This document shows, in pieces, positions 1 to 8,805 of a stretch of 64,000 nucleotides of DNA. The stretch comes from an uncultured Chryseobacterium sp. GTDB taxonomy: Bacteria; Bacteroidota; Bacteroidia; Flavobacteriales; Weeksellaceae. The notes under the pieces are model-generated. The model was given only the letters and a program-made list of their open reading frames with translations. It searched no databases and was not told the origin of the DNA. The stretch lies in assembly GCA_913774355.1 (NCBI GenBank), contig CAJYGB010000022.1, positions 206,977 to 270,976 on the forward strand. The letters run 5' to 3'. Position 1 is the first letter of the stretch. Each line of letters begins with the position of its first letter. Made by a program: the position numbers and the translations under genes.

Positions 1-669
1 CCAGAACAAGGGCTTCAGTTTTTCCACTTCAGGGCGTGCCTGTTCCCAGAAATCAACTTCTACCCATGAAGCGAGATCACACCGGAATCCGTCGATATTG
101 GTTTCTTTTACCCAATATTTCATGGCATCGATCATGGCCACGCGCATTTCCTGATTTTTATAGTCGAGTTCGATAATATCATCCATTCCTGAAGCCCGGT
201 GGAAACCTCCGTCGGGATCTTTCAGGTAAAATTCGGGATGGGTTTTGGTCCAGATGTGATCCCATCCGGTGTGATTCGCTACCCAGTCGATAATTACTTT
301 AAAACCTAAGCGGTGGGCTTCATTCACCATGTGTTTAAAATCATCCAGTGTTCCGAATTCCGGATTGATGGAAGTATAGTCGGAGGCTGCATACGGGCTT
401 CCGAGGCTTCCTTTTTTATTCAGCTGCGCAATCGGCGTGATGGGCATAAACCAAAGTGTTCTTACGCCCATTGATTTCAGCCTGGGCATTTCTTTTTCAA
501 AAGCCCTGAAAGTTCCTTCTTTTGTATATTGTCTTACGTTGACTTCGTAAATATTGGTATTATGTTTCCAGTTTTTAGGTAGATCCGTCATGTTTTTCGT
601 CGCTTTTTGAGTGGTGGTACAGGATACAAGTCCCAAACCCATTACCGCCATTAAAATTAATTTTTTCAT
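1..669 (-). CDS. GH13 alpha-amylase family lipoprotein, 5' part (runs off window)
   Basis: The first 223 residues are present and the gene continues past the left edge. The N-terminus is a lipoprotein signal (MKKLILMAVMGLGLVSC, Cys17), so the enzyme is probably anchored in the outer membrane. A (beta/alpha)8 glycosidase domain follows. Conserved GH13 region I is DWVANHT and region II is GFRCDLA, whose Asp is the expected catalytic nucleophile. The acid/base Glu and transition-state Asp lie outside the window. Predicted role is hydrolysis of alpha-1,4-glucans. The ATG at 667-669 is the only start that gives a lipobox. A 20-bp palindrome lies about 85 bp upstream. Substrate specificity cannot be told from this half. 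Confidence 0.9.
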   Translation of the reverse strand, partial: MKKLILMAVMGLGLVSCTTTQKATKNMTDLPKNWKHNTNIYEVNVRQYTKEGTFRAFEKEMPRLKSMGVRTLWFMPITPIAQLNKKGSLGSPYAASDYTSINPEFGTLDDFKHMVNEAHRLGFKVIIDWVANHTGWDHIWTKTHPEFYLKDPDGGFHRASGMDDIIELDYKNQEMRVAMIDAMKYWVKETNIDGFRCDLASWVEVDFWEQARPEVEKLKPLFW

Positions 670-754
670 TAATTCTCTTTTGACAAAAATAGGAATTGTG
701 ATCGGAAAACCCGGAAACCAAGTATAAAATTTGCAAAGTAATTGCTATGGAAGA

Positions 755-774
755 CATAAGCGTTAACGCTTATG
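755..774. promoter_or_regulatory. 20-bp perfect palindrome, candidate operator
   Basis: CATAAGCGTTAACGCTTATG is its own reverse complement. It sits 85 bp upstream of the amylase start in a gene-free spacer. The size, symmetry and central CG-containing half-sites resemble LacI/GalR-type operators, which commonly control glycan-degradation genes. That match is an inference; no LacI-family gene is in the window. Confidence 0.45.
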
Positions 775-900
775 CCGGCAGAGGCAGACAGCTGAACAGA
801 ATACAGAATAAGGACACGAGCAAGATGCTTGCGCCAGCATTTGAAACATCAACATAGACGTCTGTGCCAGCATAGATATAGTTCTGTCCAGCTTAGAATA

Positions 901-1308
901 CTACTTCTGAATGAGTTGCTGCAGTTTTTCCATCATATCATCTTTTTCTCTCAGCATCCGTTCATAAAGCGCAATTTTTTCATCATGAAGCTCCATAATT
1001 TTTTCCACAGGATGAAAATTGGGATTATACTGTACAACAGAAGGCTGAGGACAGTTTTCGAAAGTAATATTGGAAATCACATTGATGGCTTTTTCTTCAT
1101 CAAAGTTTTTAAATGCCTCCACAGGAATTCTCAATACTTCAGAGATCTGCTGAAGCAACGGATCTTCAATCTGTTCCTTCTGCTCAAGCATTGAAATCTT
1201 TTTCTGGTTCCAGTCGTCTCCCAGATCGAAAGCCAGTGCTTCCTGTTTAATGCCCAGCATTTCCCTGAACCGTTTTACGTTTCTGCCCTGATGTATTTTC
1301 TGCTCCAT
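901..1308 (-). CDS. XRE-family helix-turn-helix regulator with C-terminal coiled coil
   Basis: 135 residues. Residues about 9-65 form a Cro/C1-type HTH (NVKRFREMLGIKQEALAFDL, then the recognition-helix region WNQKKISMLEQ and a closing PLLQQISEVLRIPVEAF). The last ~35 residues (EKIMELHDEKIALYERMLREKDDMMEKLQQLIQK) are heptad-rich and likely dimerise the protein. No sensor domain is visible. It is a stand-alone gene between the amylase and a repeat-bearing spacer. Proteins of this layout are common in Chryseobacterium, but the target is unknown. Confidence 0.8.
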   Translation of the reverse strand: MEQKIHQGRNVKRFREMLGIKQEALAFDLGDDWNQKKISMLEQKEQIEDPLLQQISEVLRIPVEAFKNFDEEKAINVISNITFENCPQPSVVQYNPNFHPVEKIMELHDEKIALYERMLREKDDMMEKLQQLIQK

Positions 1309-1462
1309 CTGTTGTTTTTAATTGATTGAAAAATTAATAGTAAAGATAAAGAAATATGGTAAAAAGTAAAAGTCTGCTCCGGAATAAAATATCCGTATAT
1401 CCGATTTGTGGATTTACGTCGGTGTTATGATACACCGCCATCCCTTAAAATGGCTGCCGCAT

Positions 1463-1545
1463 TTAGCCCCGATTGCCGCGGCATCCTTTTTTTAAGCGGG
1501 AAAGGCAAGGCAAAAAAGATACAGCAGAAAGCGGTAAAAAGCTAC
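1463..1545 (+). repeat. Interspersed structured element, copy 1 (TTAGCCCCGAT family)
   Basis: The 370-base spacer 1309-1678 contains no gene but holds this element. It starts TTAGCCCCGATTGCCGCGGC, then ATCCTTTTTTT, and ends with AAAAAAGATACAGC and AGCGGTAAAAAGCT. The ATCCTTTTTT and AAAAAAGAT arms are complementary. A second copy with the same ordered blocks lies at 30493-30588. It could be a small RNA or a mobile palindromic repeat. The flavobacterial Flavo-1 RNA motif is a possible identity that I could not verify. Confidence 0.6.
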
Positions 1546-1629
1546 AAATAGAAGTAATGAGTTTTTAATTGATGAATTATCAGGGATCAGGGATGACTGA
1601 TAAATGATTTTATTGATATTCTGTTCATG

Positions 1630-1656
1630 AAAAAGCCCCGAATTTTCATTCAGGGC
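1630..1656 (-). terminator. Rho-independent terminator
   Basis: An AGCCCCGAAT/ATTCAGGGCT hairpin with one mismatch, followed on the minus strand by a T5 run. It lies 23 bases past the stop of the acidic-tailed gene at 1679-2272. Confidence 0.7.
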
Positions 1657-1678
1657 TGTATATTTTCAGATAATCCGG

Positions 1679-2272
1679 TTATCTTTCGTCGTCGTTGTCT
1701 TCTTCGTCATCGAAAACATCGTCGTTGTAGTCTTCTTCTTCGTCATCGAAAGCATCGTCATCTTCATCCTCGAAGCTGCCGGTTGTTGCGAAATCATCAT
1801 CAAAACCGAAATCATCATCTATCAGAGGTATTGCCGATTTCTTTTTGGACCCTCCGGTACCGCTCTTACTTGGAGCCTTTAAAGGAACATTTCCGAAACG
1901 GTATACGGTAATCGGGTAATTAACGCCTTTTGTTTCTTCGATAACCTCCACCAATTCGCAGAAAAACTCCCAAAGATCTAAAAGCCCGTACTGGAACTGT
2001 GCTTTATCTCCCGTTTTTTCGAAAGCCTCATCAATGTACACATCCGACATAATTTCGCCGTCCCCGTCATCGCTCATATCTTCCAGCGGGACACTTTTCA
2101 CGATCGTTCCGTCGTCTTCCAGCAGGTTAAAAGTAGAAAGCTCGTCTCCCTGTAAGCTGAACGCACTTTTAATTCCTAAATGTAAGTTCCACAGCGTCTG
2201 TTTTCCTTTAACTTCGATATCCCGGAAAATATCTTCTTTCGCATCTAATATTACGCGGATTTTGTAAACCAT
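1679..2272 (-). CDS. Plasmid pRiA4b ORF-3-like protein with acidic tail
   Basis: 197 residues. Residues 1-130 match the pRiA4b ORF-3/IS1096 TnpR-like fold as I know it: MVYKIRVILD, ETLWNLH-type KGKQTLWNLHLGIKSAF, then a DDG turn and a region around FFCELVEVIEETKG. After a basic linker (SGTGGSKKKSAIP) the last ~45 residues are almost entirely Asp/Glu. Despite the family's historical name there is no sign of transposon or plasmid context here; chromosomal homologues are common in Bacteroidetes. Molecular function is unknown. The acidic tail suggests a flexible, possibly protein- or cation-binding extension. Confidence 0.75.
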   Translation of the reverse strand: MVYKIRVILDAKEDIFRDIEVKGKQTLWNLHLGIKSAFSLQGDELSTFNLLEDDGTIVKSVPLEDMSDDGDGEIMSDVYIDEAFEKTGDKAQFQYGLLDLWEFFCELVEVIEETKGVNYPITVYRFGNVPLKAPSKSGTGGSKKKSAIPLIDDDFGFDDDFATTGSFEDEDDDAFDDEEEDYNDDVFDDEEDNDDER

Positions 2273-2399
2273 CAGTTTAAATTACTTTTGCCTTTATTAT
2301 TATGATAAATCTCTGTTGCAAATATAAAATAAATGAGATGTGACAAAAAAATATTTCAGGATTTTTTAAATTATTTTTTTTCCTTACATTTTGCCCGGG

Positions 2400-3431
2400 T
2401 TATTTACTTTTTTCAAGCATAAAACTGAATTTTGTACCTTCCAGATAGACACTTTCCACGGTAATATTTTCGTTGTGTGCCTCCAGGATATGCTTTACAA
2501 TGGCGAGCCCCAATCCGGAGCCCCCTTCCCTCCTGCTTCTGCTGGTTTCCACCCGATAAAAACGTTCGAAGATCCTCGGAAGGCTTTCGGACTTGATGCC
2601 CATTCCGTTGTCGATCACTTCAATCAGCACTTTATTTTTAAGGATGCTGGTTTTTACGACTACTTTTGCTTCCTGCCTGTTGGCGTAATGGATGGCATTT
2701 GAGATCAGGTTGATAAAGACCTGGGAGATTTTCTGCTTGTCTGCCTCTACAAAAATCTGTGGCTGTAAAGTCTGGATTTGCATACTTGCGTTATGCTTCT
2801 CGGCTTCCAGATCCAGCAGGTCGAAAATTTCCTTGATTAAGAGATTGACGTCAAATCTGGATACCGTAAGGTTGATCTCCCCTGCCTCCAGCCGGTTGAT
2901 CATATCCAGATCGGTAACAATAGCGATCAGCCTTTCCACCGACTTATCGATTCGTTCAAGGTATTTATCGCGGATCGTGAGATTATCCACTCCGCCGTCG
3001 CGTAATGTTTCCACGTACCCCTGAATGGAAAAAAGCGGTGTTTTAAGTTCGTGCGATACGTTGCCGATATATTCTTTACGATAGCTTTCCATTTCCTTCA
3101 TCATATCAAGCTCCGTCACCTTCTGTTGGTTGAGGTCTGAAAATCTTTCCCCCAATTCTTTAATGGTGATGTTCTCATTGTCATCATGAACAATTTCCTG
3201 CGGCAATAGCTGGGACAGTCCACGGACCTGCTTTTTGCCGTAATAGTTGAAGAGCAGCTCCAATACGATATAATTAATGATAAAAATAAGGATGAGGCAT
3301 AAGAAAAGCCCGATTTTAAAGAATGGGGTGTTGTAGTAGAGATCCTTTAGTGAATCGAAAGTGATTACTAACAAAAACATCACCAATGTCAAAAGACAAG
3401 AGGCGACGAGGGTAAGCCTGTAAAATTTCAA
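2400..3431 (-). CDS. Two-transmembrane sensor histidine kinase (PhoR-like)
   Basis: 343 residues. Two membrane helices (about 8-25 and 39-61) flank a very short ~13-residue outer loop, so there is almost no periplasmic sensor. Then come HisKA with the H-box NVSHELKTPL (His127) and HATPase_c with N-box INLISNAIHY (Asn245), G1 DNGMGI (274-279), F-box FERFYR (288-293) and G2 GGSGLGLA (303-310). All catalytic motifs are intact. It lies 53 bp downstream of the OmpR-type regulator on the same strand, so the two form a cognate pair. The short outer loop fits PhoR-type kinases that sense through a partner. Confidence 0.9.
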   Translation of the reverse strand: MKFYRLTLVASCLLTLVMFLLVITFDSLKDLYYNTPFFKIGLFLCLILIFIINYIVLELLFNYYGKKQVRGLSQLLPQEIVHDDNENITIKELGERFSDLNQQKVTELDMMKEMESYRKEYIGNVSHELKTPLFSIQGYVETLRDGGVDNLTIRDKYLERIDKSVERLIAIVTDLDMINRLEAGEINLTVSRFDVNLLIKEIFDLLDLEAEKHNASMQIQTLQPQIFVEADKQKISQVFINLISNAIHYANRQEAKVVVKTSILKNKVLIEVIDNGMGIKSESLPRIFERFYRVETSRSRREGGSGLGLAIVKHILEAHNENITVESVYLEGTKFSFMLEKSK

Positions 3432-3484
3432 TTTTACAAAGTTTTAGGGGTTAAGGATATAAAGATAAGAATTGAAACCGAGTA

Positions 3485-4168
3485 TTAAACAATAAGTTTA
3501 TACCCAATTCCTTTTAATGTCTGGATCGTGTTGATTCCAAGTTTTTCTCTCAGTCTTCGGATGTGTACGTCGATGGTTCTTTCACCTACGATCACGTCAT
3601 TTCCCCAGACTTTCTCTAAGATCTCTTCTCTTTTGAAAACTTTTTCGGTATTTGATGCCAACAGATACAACAGATCAAACTCTTTTTTCGGAAGCAGGAA
3701 CTGCTGTCCGCTCTTGGAAACCCTGAAATTATCTTTATCGATTACCAAATCTCCAATTTCGATTAATTTGGCATTATCGGACACCTGCGAAGTAAGCTGC
3801 AACAAAGCATTTACTTTTGAGATCAGAATTTTCGGTTTGATCAGTTTAACGATGTAATCGTTTGCTCCCGCCTGGAAGCCCGCCAACTGGGAAAACTCTT
3901 CACTTCTTGCGGAAAGGAAAACGATAAGTGTTTTCTGAAGTTCTTTGATCTTGCGAAGTTCCTGGCAGGTTTCGATCCCGTCTTTTTCGGGCATCATCAC
4001 GTCCAGTAAGATCAGATCGGGAATAATTTCTCTGGCTTTATCAATGCCTTCATTTCCATTGGTGGCAGTATGAATATCATAGCCTTCCTTCTCTAAATTG
4101 TAAGACAGAATCTCTAAAATATCCAGTTCGTCGTCTATTAAGAGGATTTTCTTTTGGTTCATTTTCAA
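3485..4168 (-). CDS. OmpR/PhoB-family response regulator
   Basis: 227 residues. The receiver domain (about 6-123) has the acidic pair Asp12/Asp13, phospho-acceptor Asp56 (LILLDVMMP), Ser86 in FLSARSE, and Lys108. The residue after Lys108 is Leu, where almost all receivers have Pro (the KP dipeptide). The winged-helix domain (about 133-227) includes the recognition region ERTIDVHIRRLREKLG and the GIGYKL wing. It is transcribed ahead of the histidine kinase and divergently from a TonB-dependent receptor. Start may be Met1 or Met3. Three 11-bp direct repeats directly upstream suggest autoregulation and control of the receptor operon. Confidence 0.92.
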   Translation of the reverse strand: MKMNQKKILLIDDELDILEILSYNLEKEGYDIHTATNGNEGIDKAREIIPDLILLDVMMPEKDGIETCQELRKIKELQKTLIVFLSARSEEFSQLAGFQAGANDYIVKLIKPKILISKVNALLQLTSQVSDNAKLIEIGDLVIDKDNFRVSKSGQQFLLPKKEFDLLYLLASNTEKVFKREEILEKVWGNDVIVGERTIDVHIRRLREKLGINTIQTLKGIGYKLIV

Positions 4169-4184
4169 TTTTTACGCGTCAAAG

Positions 4185-4217
4185 TTAATCATATTTTAAT
4201 AACGGTTTAACGAAACG
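4185..4217. promoter_or_regulatory. Three tandem 11-bp direct repeats (PhoB-box geometry)
   Basis: TTAATCATATT, TTAATAACGGT and TTAACGAAACG follow one another with an exact 11-bp period (TTAA at 4185, 4196, 4207). OmpR/PhoB-family regulators bind tandem direct repeats with this one-turn spacing. The array lies 17 bp upstream of the response regulator start and 140 bp upstream of the divergent receptor gene. Confidence 0.5.
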
Positions 4218-4353
4218 GGTATCGTTCACATAAAGTTAACAATTATATCCTTTTCTTAATGTTTAGTTAAAAAAAAATTAAATTTCCCTAAACCATATAC
4301 CCAGTAAAATCTTTCTTTCTTTGCACCGAAAGAATCGAGTAAGATATAGTAAA

Positions 4354-7149
4354 ATGAAAAAACAAATCCACAAGAGCATTATGCTGCTTGCCTTGTTTTC
4401 CGCTGGCTTCGCATTCGCACAAAGCCAGGTTCTAGAAGGTAGGGTATTGGACGAGAAAGACAATACGCCAATTGAAGGCGTAAAAGTAAAGGTAAATGAT
4501 CAGGAGGTTACTACTGATATTTCCGGAAACTACTCTCTGAGCCTACCACCGGGCACCAATTACGTAATCACCGTAACTTCCAATGGCTACAACAGAAAAG
4601 AAATAAGCGAGGTCGTAGTAAAAAGCGACACCAATACTCATCTTGACATTGTTCTTGATAAGCCTGTTTCTACCAAAGAAAAGCAGATCGAAGGCGTTGT
4701 GATTAAATCGAACGCCCGAAAGGAAACGATTGCCTCTACTATCGGCTTGCAGAGAAACTCCGGTGTTGTTTCCCAGGTAATCGGTGTTGAAGCCATTAAA
4801 AGAAGTCCGGACAGAAATACGGGGGAAGTTCTGAAAAGAGTTTCCGGGGTAAGTTTGTTCGACGGAAAATATATTGTGGTAAGAGGTCTTTCAGACCGTT
4901 ATAACCAGGCGATGCTTAACGGGATTCAGTTATCCAGTACAGAACCTGACAGAAAAACCTTCTCTTTCGACCTTTTCCCGGCAAACGTTATCGAAACCCT
5001 TGTCATCAACAAAACATTCATCCCTGAATACAGTGGAGAGTGGGGAGGCGGATTGATCCAGGTAAATACTAAAGATATTCCTAACAAAAACTTTTTCAAC
5101 GTGCAGTTGGGTGTGGGAGGAAACTCCATCACGATGGGCCAGGAGTTTAAAATGCAGAAAGGCGGAAAATGGGATTTTCTCGGAATTGACGACGGTTCCC
5201 GAAAACTTCCTGAAGGAATGCCTGCTAAAAATGCATTCAGCCTTCTGAGCGAAGCCGATAAAACGGAATTCGGAAAAAAATACGTTAAAAACCTGGGCTA
5301 TAACTCCAACGGTTTTCCTGAGAATGTAAGCTTACAGCTTGACGGAGGCTTCAATACCAAACTTTTCGGAAAAGATTTAGGAGTGATTGCCGTTTTAAAC
5401 TACAGCAACAATAAAAGAAGGATCGAAACACGAAACAGCTTCTTTACCATCAACGGACCACTGGCTGATACAAACTTCGATTATTATACTGAAAAATACC
5501 AGAATGATGTTATCTTAGGCGGATTGCTTAACCTGACCTTAAAGCTCAATACCAATAATAAGATTTCCCTGAAAAACATCATCACCAACAATACGGTGAA
5601 CCACATGTCTTTCAGGACCGGTAAGGATTTTGAGTTTGATCCGATCAACGGTACGAATATCATTGCGAGAGAAATCGGTTTCAAAGAAACAACTTTCTAT
5701 AATTCAACATTAAACGGTACACATAAAATTGACGCTCTGGGAGGTCTTACTTTCAACTGGTACGGAAGTTTCGGTATTCTTGATCAATATATTCCATTGT
5801 TGCAGCGTCTGCAGTACAACCAGTATCCTGATATGAACGGAAGCCCTTATCTGGCCCTTATATCCAACGGACTTTCCCAGAAATCAGGAAGCGTATTCTA
5901 CTCTACACTAAGCGATTATTTATATAATGCCGGCGGAGATGTATCCAAAACTTTTGAGATGTTCGGACAGAAGCAGACCATCAAAGGAGGATACCTTTTC
6001 CAGGTGAAAGACAGGATTTATAATTCCAGACCCTTCTCCGTAAGGCTGGCATCCTATAACCAGGGATTGCTTTCGCAGCCGTTTGAAACAATTTTCAGTC
6101 CTGATAATTTCGGAACGGGCGGCAATAAATTCACTTTCGACGAGATTGCAGGAAACCAATACCGATACATTGCCAATACGATCCTAAATGCCGGATATCT
6201 GCAGTTCGACAGCAATATTACCTCATGGTTCAGAGCGGTTTGGGGACTTAGGGTTGAAAACTTTGACCAGTTGGTGGGAAGCACCAAAAGAAGCGATGAC
6301 CGTTTCGTTAATACTAAAGTGACGGATTTCCTACCCGCTTTAAACATGACGTTCAAGCTCACAAACAATATGAATTTAAGGGTTGCCGGTTCACAAACCG
6401 TTGTAAGACCGGAATTCAGAGAGGTTTCGCCTTTGGCATATTATGATTTTGATTTAGGTGCTACGGTAATCGGGAATAAATATATCCAGAGAACCAAAAT
6501 CACCAATGCCGATGTACGATGGGAATGGTATCCTAGAAATGGAGAAATACTTTCCTTTGCCGGTTTCTATAAAAACTTTAAAAATCCTATTGAATTATAC
6601 TTTAACCAGTCGGGTGTAGGAACCAGTAATACCTTCAACTACCTGAACGTAGATAAAGCGGATGCCTACGGAGCAGAATTGGAGTTCAGAAAAAAACTTG
6701 ATTTCTTCAGCGCTCTTAAAAACTTCACGCTGGGCGGTAACTTTGCCCTTATCAAAAACAGGGTAACCGATGCAGAAACGAATGTAGACCGGCCGATGCA
6801 GGGACAGTCTCCTTATACGGTAAACGTAAGCCTTCAGTATGATACGGAAAAATCCGGATGGTCTTCTACCGTACTTTTCAACATGATCGGAAGAAGAATC
6901 CTGTATGTAGGAAACGATCAGGTTCCGCCAATCTGGGAAAATCCGAGACCGCTTCTGGATTTCCAGGTCGCTAAAAAAGTTTTACAGAATAAGGGAGAGA
7001 TCAAACTGAACATTTCCGATATCCTGAACCGACATGCGAAATTTTATCACGATCTGAACAATAACAAGAAATACGATAGTGCCGATGCACTGGCTATCGA
7101 CCGGGTAACGGGAACTAACATCAGCCTTACTTTCGGATACAGCTTTTAA
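4354..7149 (+). CDS. TonB-dependent receptor with carboxypeptidase-regulatory-like domain
   Basis: 931 residues from the ATG at 4354. An in-frame TTG further upstream would add 11 residues before the signal peptide and is rejected. The signal peptide (MKKQIHKSIMLLALFSAGFAFAQ) precedes a CarboxypepD_reg-like beta-sandwich (~26-110: LEGRVLDEKDNTPIEGVKV). A plug follows (~130-250: SPDRNTGEVLKRVSGVSLFD, VVRGLSDRYNQAMLNG), then a 22-strand barrel ending in ...SLTFGYSF with terminal Phe. It imports an unknown ligand across the outer membrane. No SusD partner follows; instead two related lipoproteins do. It sits next to a PhoBR-like pair, so phosphate or an organophosphate is a plausible but unproven substrate. 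Confidence 0.9.
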   Translation: MKKQIHKSIMLLALFSAGFAFAQSQVLEGRVLDEKDNTPIEGVKVKVNDQEVTTDISGNYSLSLPPGTNYVITVTSNGYNRKEISEVVVKSDTNTHLDIVLDKPVSTKEKQIEGVVIKSNARKETIASTIGLQRNSGVVSQVIGVEAIKRSPDRNTGEVLKRVSGVSLFDGKYIVVRGLSDRYNQAMLNGIQLSSTEPDRKTFSFDLFPANVIETLVINKTFIPEYSGEWGGGLIQVNTKDIPNKNFFNVQLGVGGNSITMGQEFKMQKGGKWDFLGIDDGSRKLPEGMPAKNAFSLLSEADKTEFGKKYVKNLGYNSNGFPENVSLQLDGGFNTKLFGKDLGVIAVLNYSNNKRRIETRNSFFTINGPLADTNFDYYTEKYQNDVILGGLLNLTLKLNTNNKISLKNIITNNTVNHMSFRTGKDFEFDPINGTNIIAREIGFKETTFYNSTLNGTHKIDALGGLTFNWYGSFGILDQYIPLLQRLQYNQYPDMNGSPYLALISNGLSQKSGSVFYSTLSDYLYNAGGDVSKTFEMFGQKQTIKGGYLFQVKDRIYNSRPFSVRLASYNQGLLSQPFETIFSPDNFGTGGNKFTFDEIAGNQYRYIANTILNAGYLQFDSNITSWFRAVWGLRVENFDQLVGSTKRSDDRFVNTKVTDFLPALNMTFKLTNNMNLRVAGSQTVVRPEFREVSPLAYYDFDLGATVIGNKYIQRTKITNADVRWEWYPRNGEILSFAGFYKNFKNPIELYFNQSGVGTSNTFNYLNVDKADAYGAELEFRKKLDFFSALKNFTLGGNFALIKNRVTDAETNVDRPMQGQSPYTVNVSLQYDTEKSGWSSTVLFNMIGRRILYVGNDQVPPIWENPRPLLDFQVAKKVLQNKGEIKLNISDILNRHAKFYHDLNNNKKYDSADALAIDRVTGTNISLTFGYSF

Positions 7150-7192
7150 TTAAAATCAATCAATTATCTAATAAAAAATAAGTCTTTATATC

Positions 7193-8617
7193 ATGAAAAA
7201 ATTTGTTTTACACGCTTTAATGCTTGGTACTCTGGCCACTACTCTAACGGCATGCAGAAATATCGAGGAAGACGGGGAAACTATCGTACAGAACGGAAAC
7301 TCCGGTACCGGAACGACTGATAACCTGATCCTTTCCGGAAAGATTACTTCAAATCTTACGCTTAAAGCCAACAACACGTATAAGTTAAGAGGATTAGTAT
7401 ATGTAACGAACGGTGCTACCTTAACTATTGAACCGGGAACCAAAATCGTTGGTGAAGCTGACAAAAACGGTGCCCTGATCATTACCAGAGGAAGTAAAAT
7501 TATGGCTGAAGGTACTGCCAGCAACCCGATTATTTTCACTTCAGAAAAACCAAGCCCGAAAAGAGGCGACTGGGCAGGATTGGTAATCCTTGGAGCTGCT
7601 CCTACCAATGCTTCCTTCAACGGACAGGCCGGTGTAGGTGAAATCGAAGGTGGAATCAACAATACCGAAGGACTTGGTCTTTACGGAGGTTCCAATGCAG
7701 CGGACAACAGCGGCGTACTAAAATATGTAAGAGTGGAATATGCAGGATATGCATTTTTACCGGATAAAGAGATCAACGGAATCACTTTCGGTGGTGTCGG
7801 TAACGGAACTACAGTAGATTACGTACAGGTTTCTTATGCAAACGACGACAGTTTCGAGTGGTTCGGAGGAACGGTAAACTGTTCTCACCTTATTGCTTAC
7901 AAAGGTCTTGATGACGATTTCGATACCGATAACGGATTTGCAGGAAAAATTCAGTTCGGTATTGCGGTAAGAGACTCTCAGGTTGCTGACGTTTCAGGAT
8001 CGAATGCCTTTGAATCTGATAATGATGCCAACGGGTCTTCTTTGACGCCTCAGACTTCTGCTACGTTCTCGAACATGACAATTATCGGCCCGATTAATTC
8101 TTCCAGTGCAGGTACAAACTCAGGTACGATCAATTCATTATTCCAGAATGCATTGCAGATCAGAAGAAACTCTTCGATTTCCATATTCAATTCTGTTTTC
8201 ACAGGTTATCCGGTAGGGTTGTTTATCGATGCTACAAAAGGTACGCCTACAGATAATAACATCGGAAATTCCAGTCTTGTATTCCAGAACAATATTTTGG
8301 CAGGTAACACCACTCCTTTAAAATACGGAGCGTCTACTTCTTCAGCTACAGGTTATACCCTTACCGATCTTACGAACTGGTATACAGCAAACGGAAATTC
8401 TACTCTGACCTATACTGCTGACGTAAAATTAACAAACGCATGGGCTCCGGCAGGAACCACACCAAACTTCTCTCCTGCTTCAGGTTCTGCTTTACTGACA
8501 GGCGGAGTCTTCACCAATGCTAAATTAACAAGCTGGTTTACGCCTGTAACCTACAGAGGAGCTGTAAAAGATGCTACCGATACCTGGTATGCCGGTTGGA
8601 CCAACTACAACCTATAA
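7193..8617 (+). CDS. Surface lipoprotein with beta-helix-like repeats
   Basis: 474 residues with a lipoprotein signal (MKKFVLHALMLGTLATTLTAC, Cys21). The body is rich in Gly/Asn/Thr and repeated beta turns: TLTIEPGTKIVGE, LIITRGSKIMAEGTASNPI, GDWAGLVILGAAP, and Asp-rich loops (DDSFEWFGG, LDDDFDTDN, ESDNDANG) that could bind Ca2+. This resembles right-handed beta-helix/parallel-repeat proteins. It begins 43 bp after the TonB receptor, so the two are co-transcribed; a strong terminator follows. It is probably the surface ligand-binding or processing partner of the receptor. A diverged paralogue follows at 8806. No catalytic motif was recognised. Confidence 0.8.
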   Translation: MKKFVLHALMLGTLATTLTACRNIEEDGETIVQNGNSGTGTTDNLILSGKITSNLTLKANNTYKLRGLVYVTNGATLTIEPGTKIVGEADKNGALIITRGSKIMAEGTASNPIIFTSEKPSPKRGDWAGLVILGAAPTNASFNGQAGVGEIEGGINNTEGLGLYGGSNAADNSGVLKYVRVEYAGYAFLPDKEINGITFGGVGNGTTVDYVQVSYANDDSFEWFGGTVNCSHLIAYKGLDDDFDTDNGFAGKIQFGIAVRDSQVADVSGSNAFESDNDANGSSLTPQTSATFSNMTIIGPINSSSAGTNSGTINSLFQNALQIRRNSSISIFNSVFTGYPVGLFIDATKGTPTDNNIGNSSLVFQNNILAGNTTPLKYGASTSSATGYTLTDLTNWYTANGNSTLTYTADVKLTNAWAPAGTTPNFSPASGSALLTGGVFTNAKLTSWFTPVTYRGAVKDATDTWYAGWTNYNL

Positions 8618-8646
8618 TCAGTAATTAGTTTCTTCATATTAAATTT

Positions 8647-8681
8647 AAAACGGCCTTGGAAAAATTTTCCAAGGCCGTTTT
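8647..8681 (+). terminator. Strong bidirectional terminator
   Basis: AAAACGGCCTTGGAAAA and its inverse copy form a 17-bp perfect stem with T-rich flanks on both sides. It separates the receptor/lipoprotein operon from the paralogous lipoprotein. Confidence 0.85.
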
Positions 8682-8805
8682 GTTTGTACAATTGCCCGTC
8701 TTTTTACAGAATAGTATTGGGAAAATACCCGGAAAAATGGTAATTTGGTCTTTTAAAAAAGACTTTATCTTAAATATCTGAAATAAAGAAGTAATCTGAA
8801 ATACT

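Noticed and set aside
829-1194. Open frame of 121 codons on the plus strand
   Set aside because: It is antisense to the XRE-type regulator, has a His/Phe-rich composition without any domain, and is a shadow frame.
1679-2272. Reading the pRiA4b ORF-3-like gene as evidence of a plasmid or IS
   Set aside because: The family name is historical; there are no inverted repeats, replication genes or transposase nearby.
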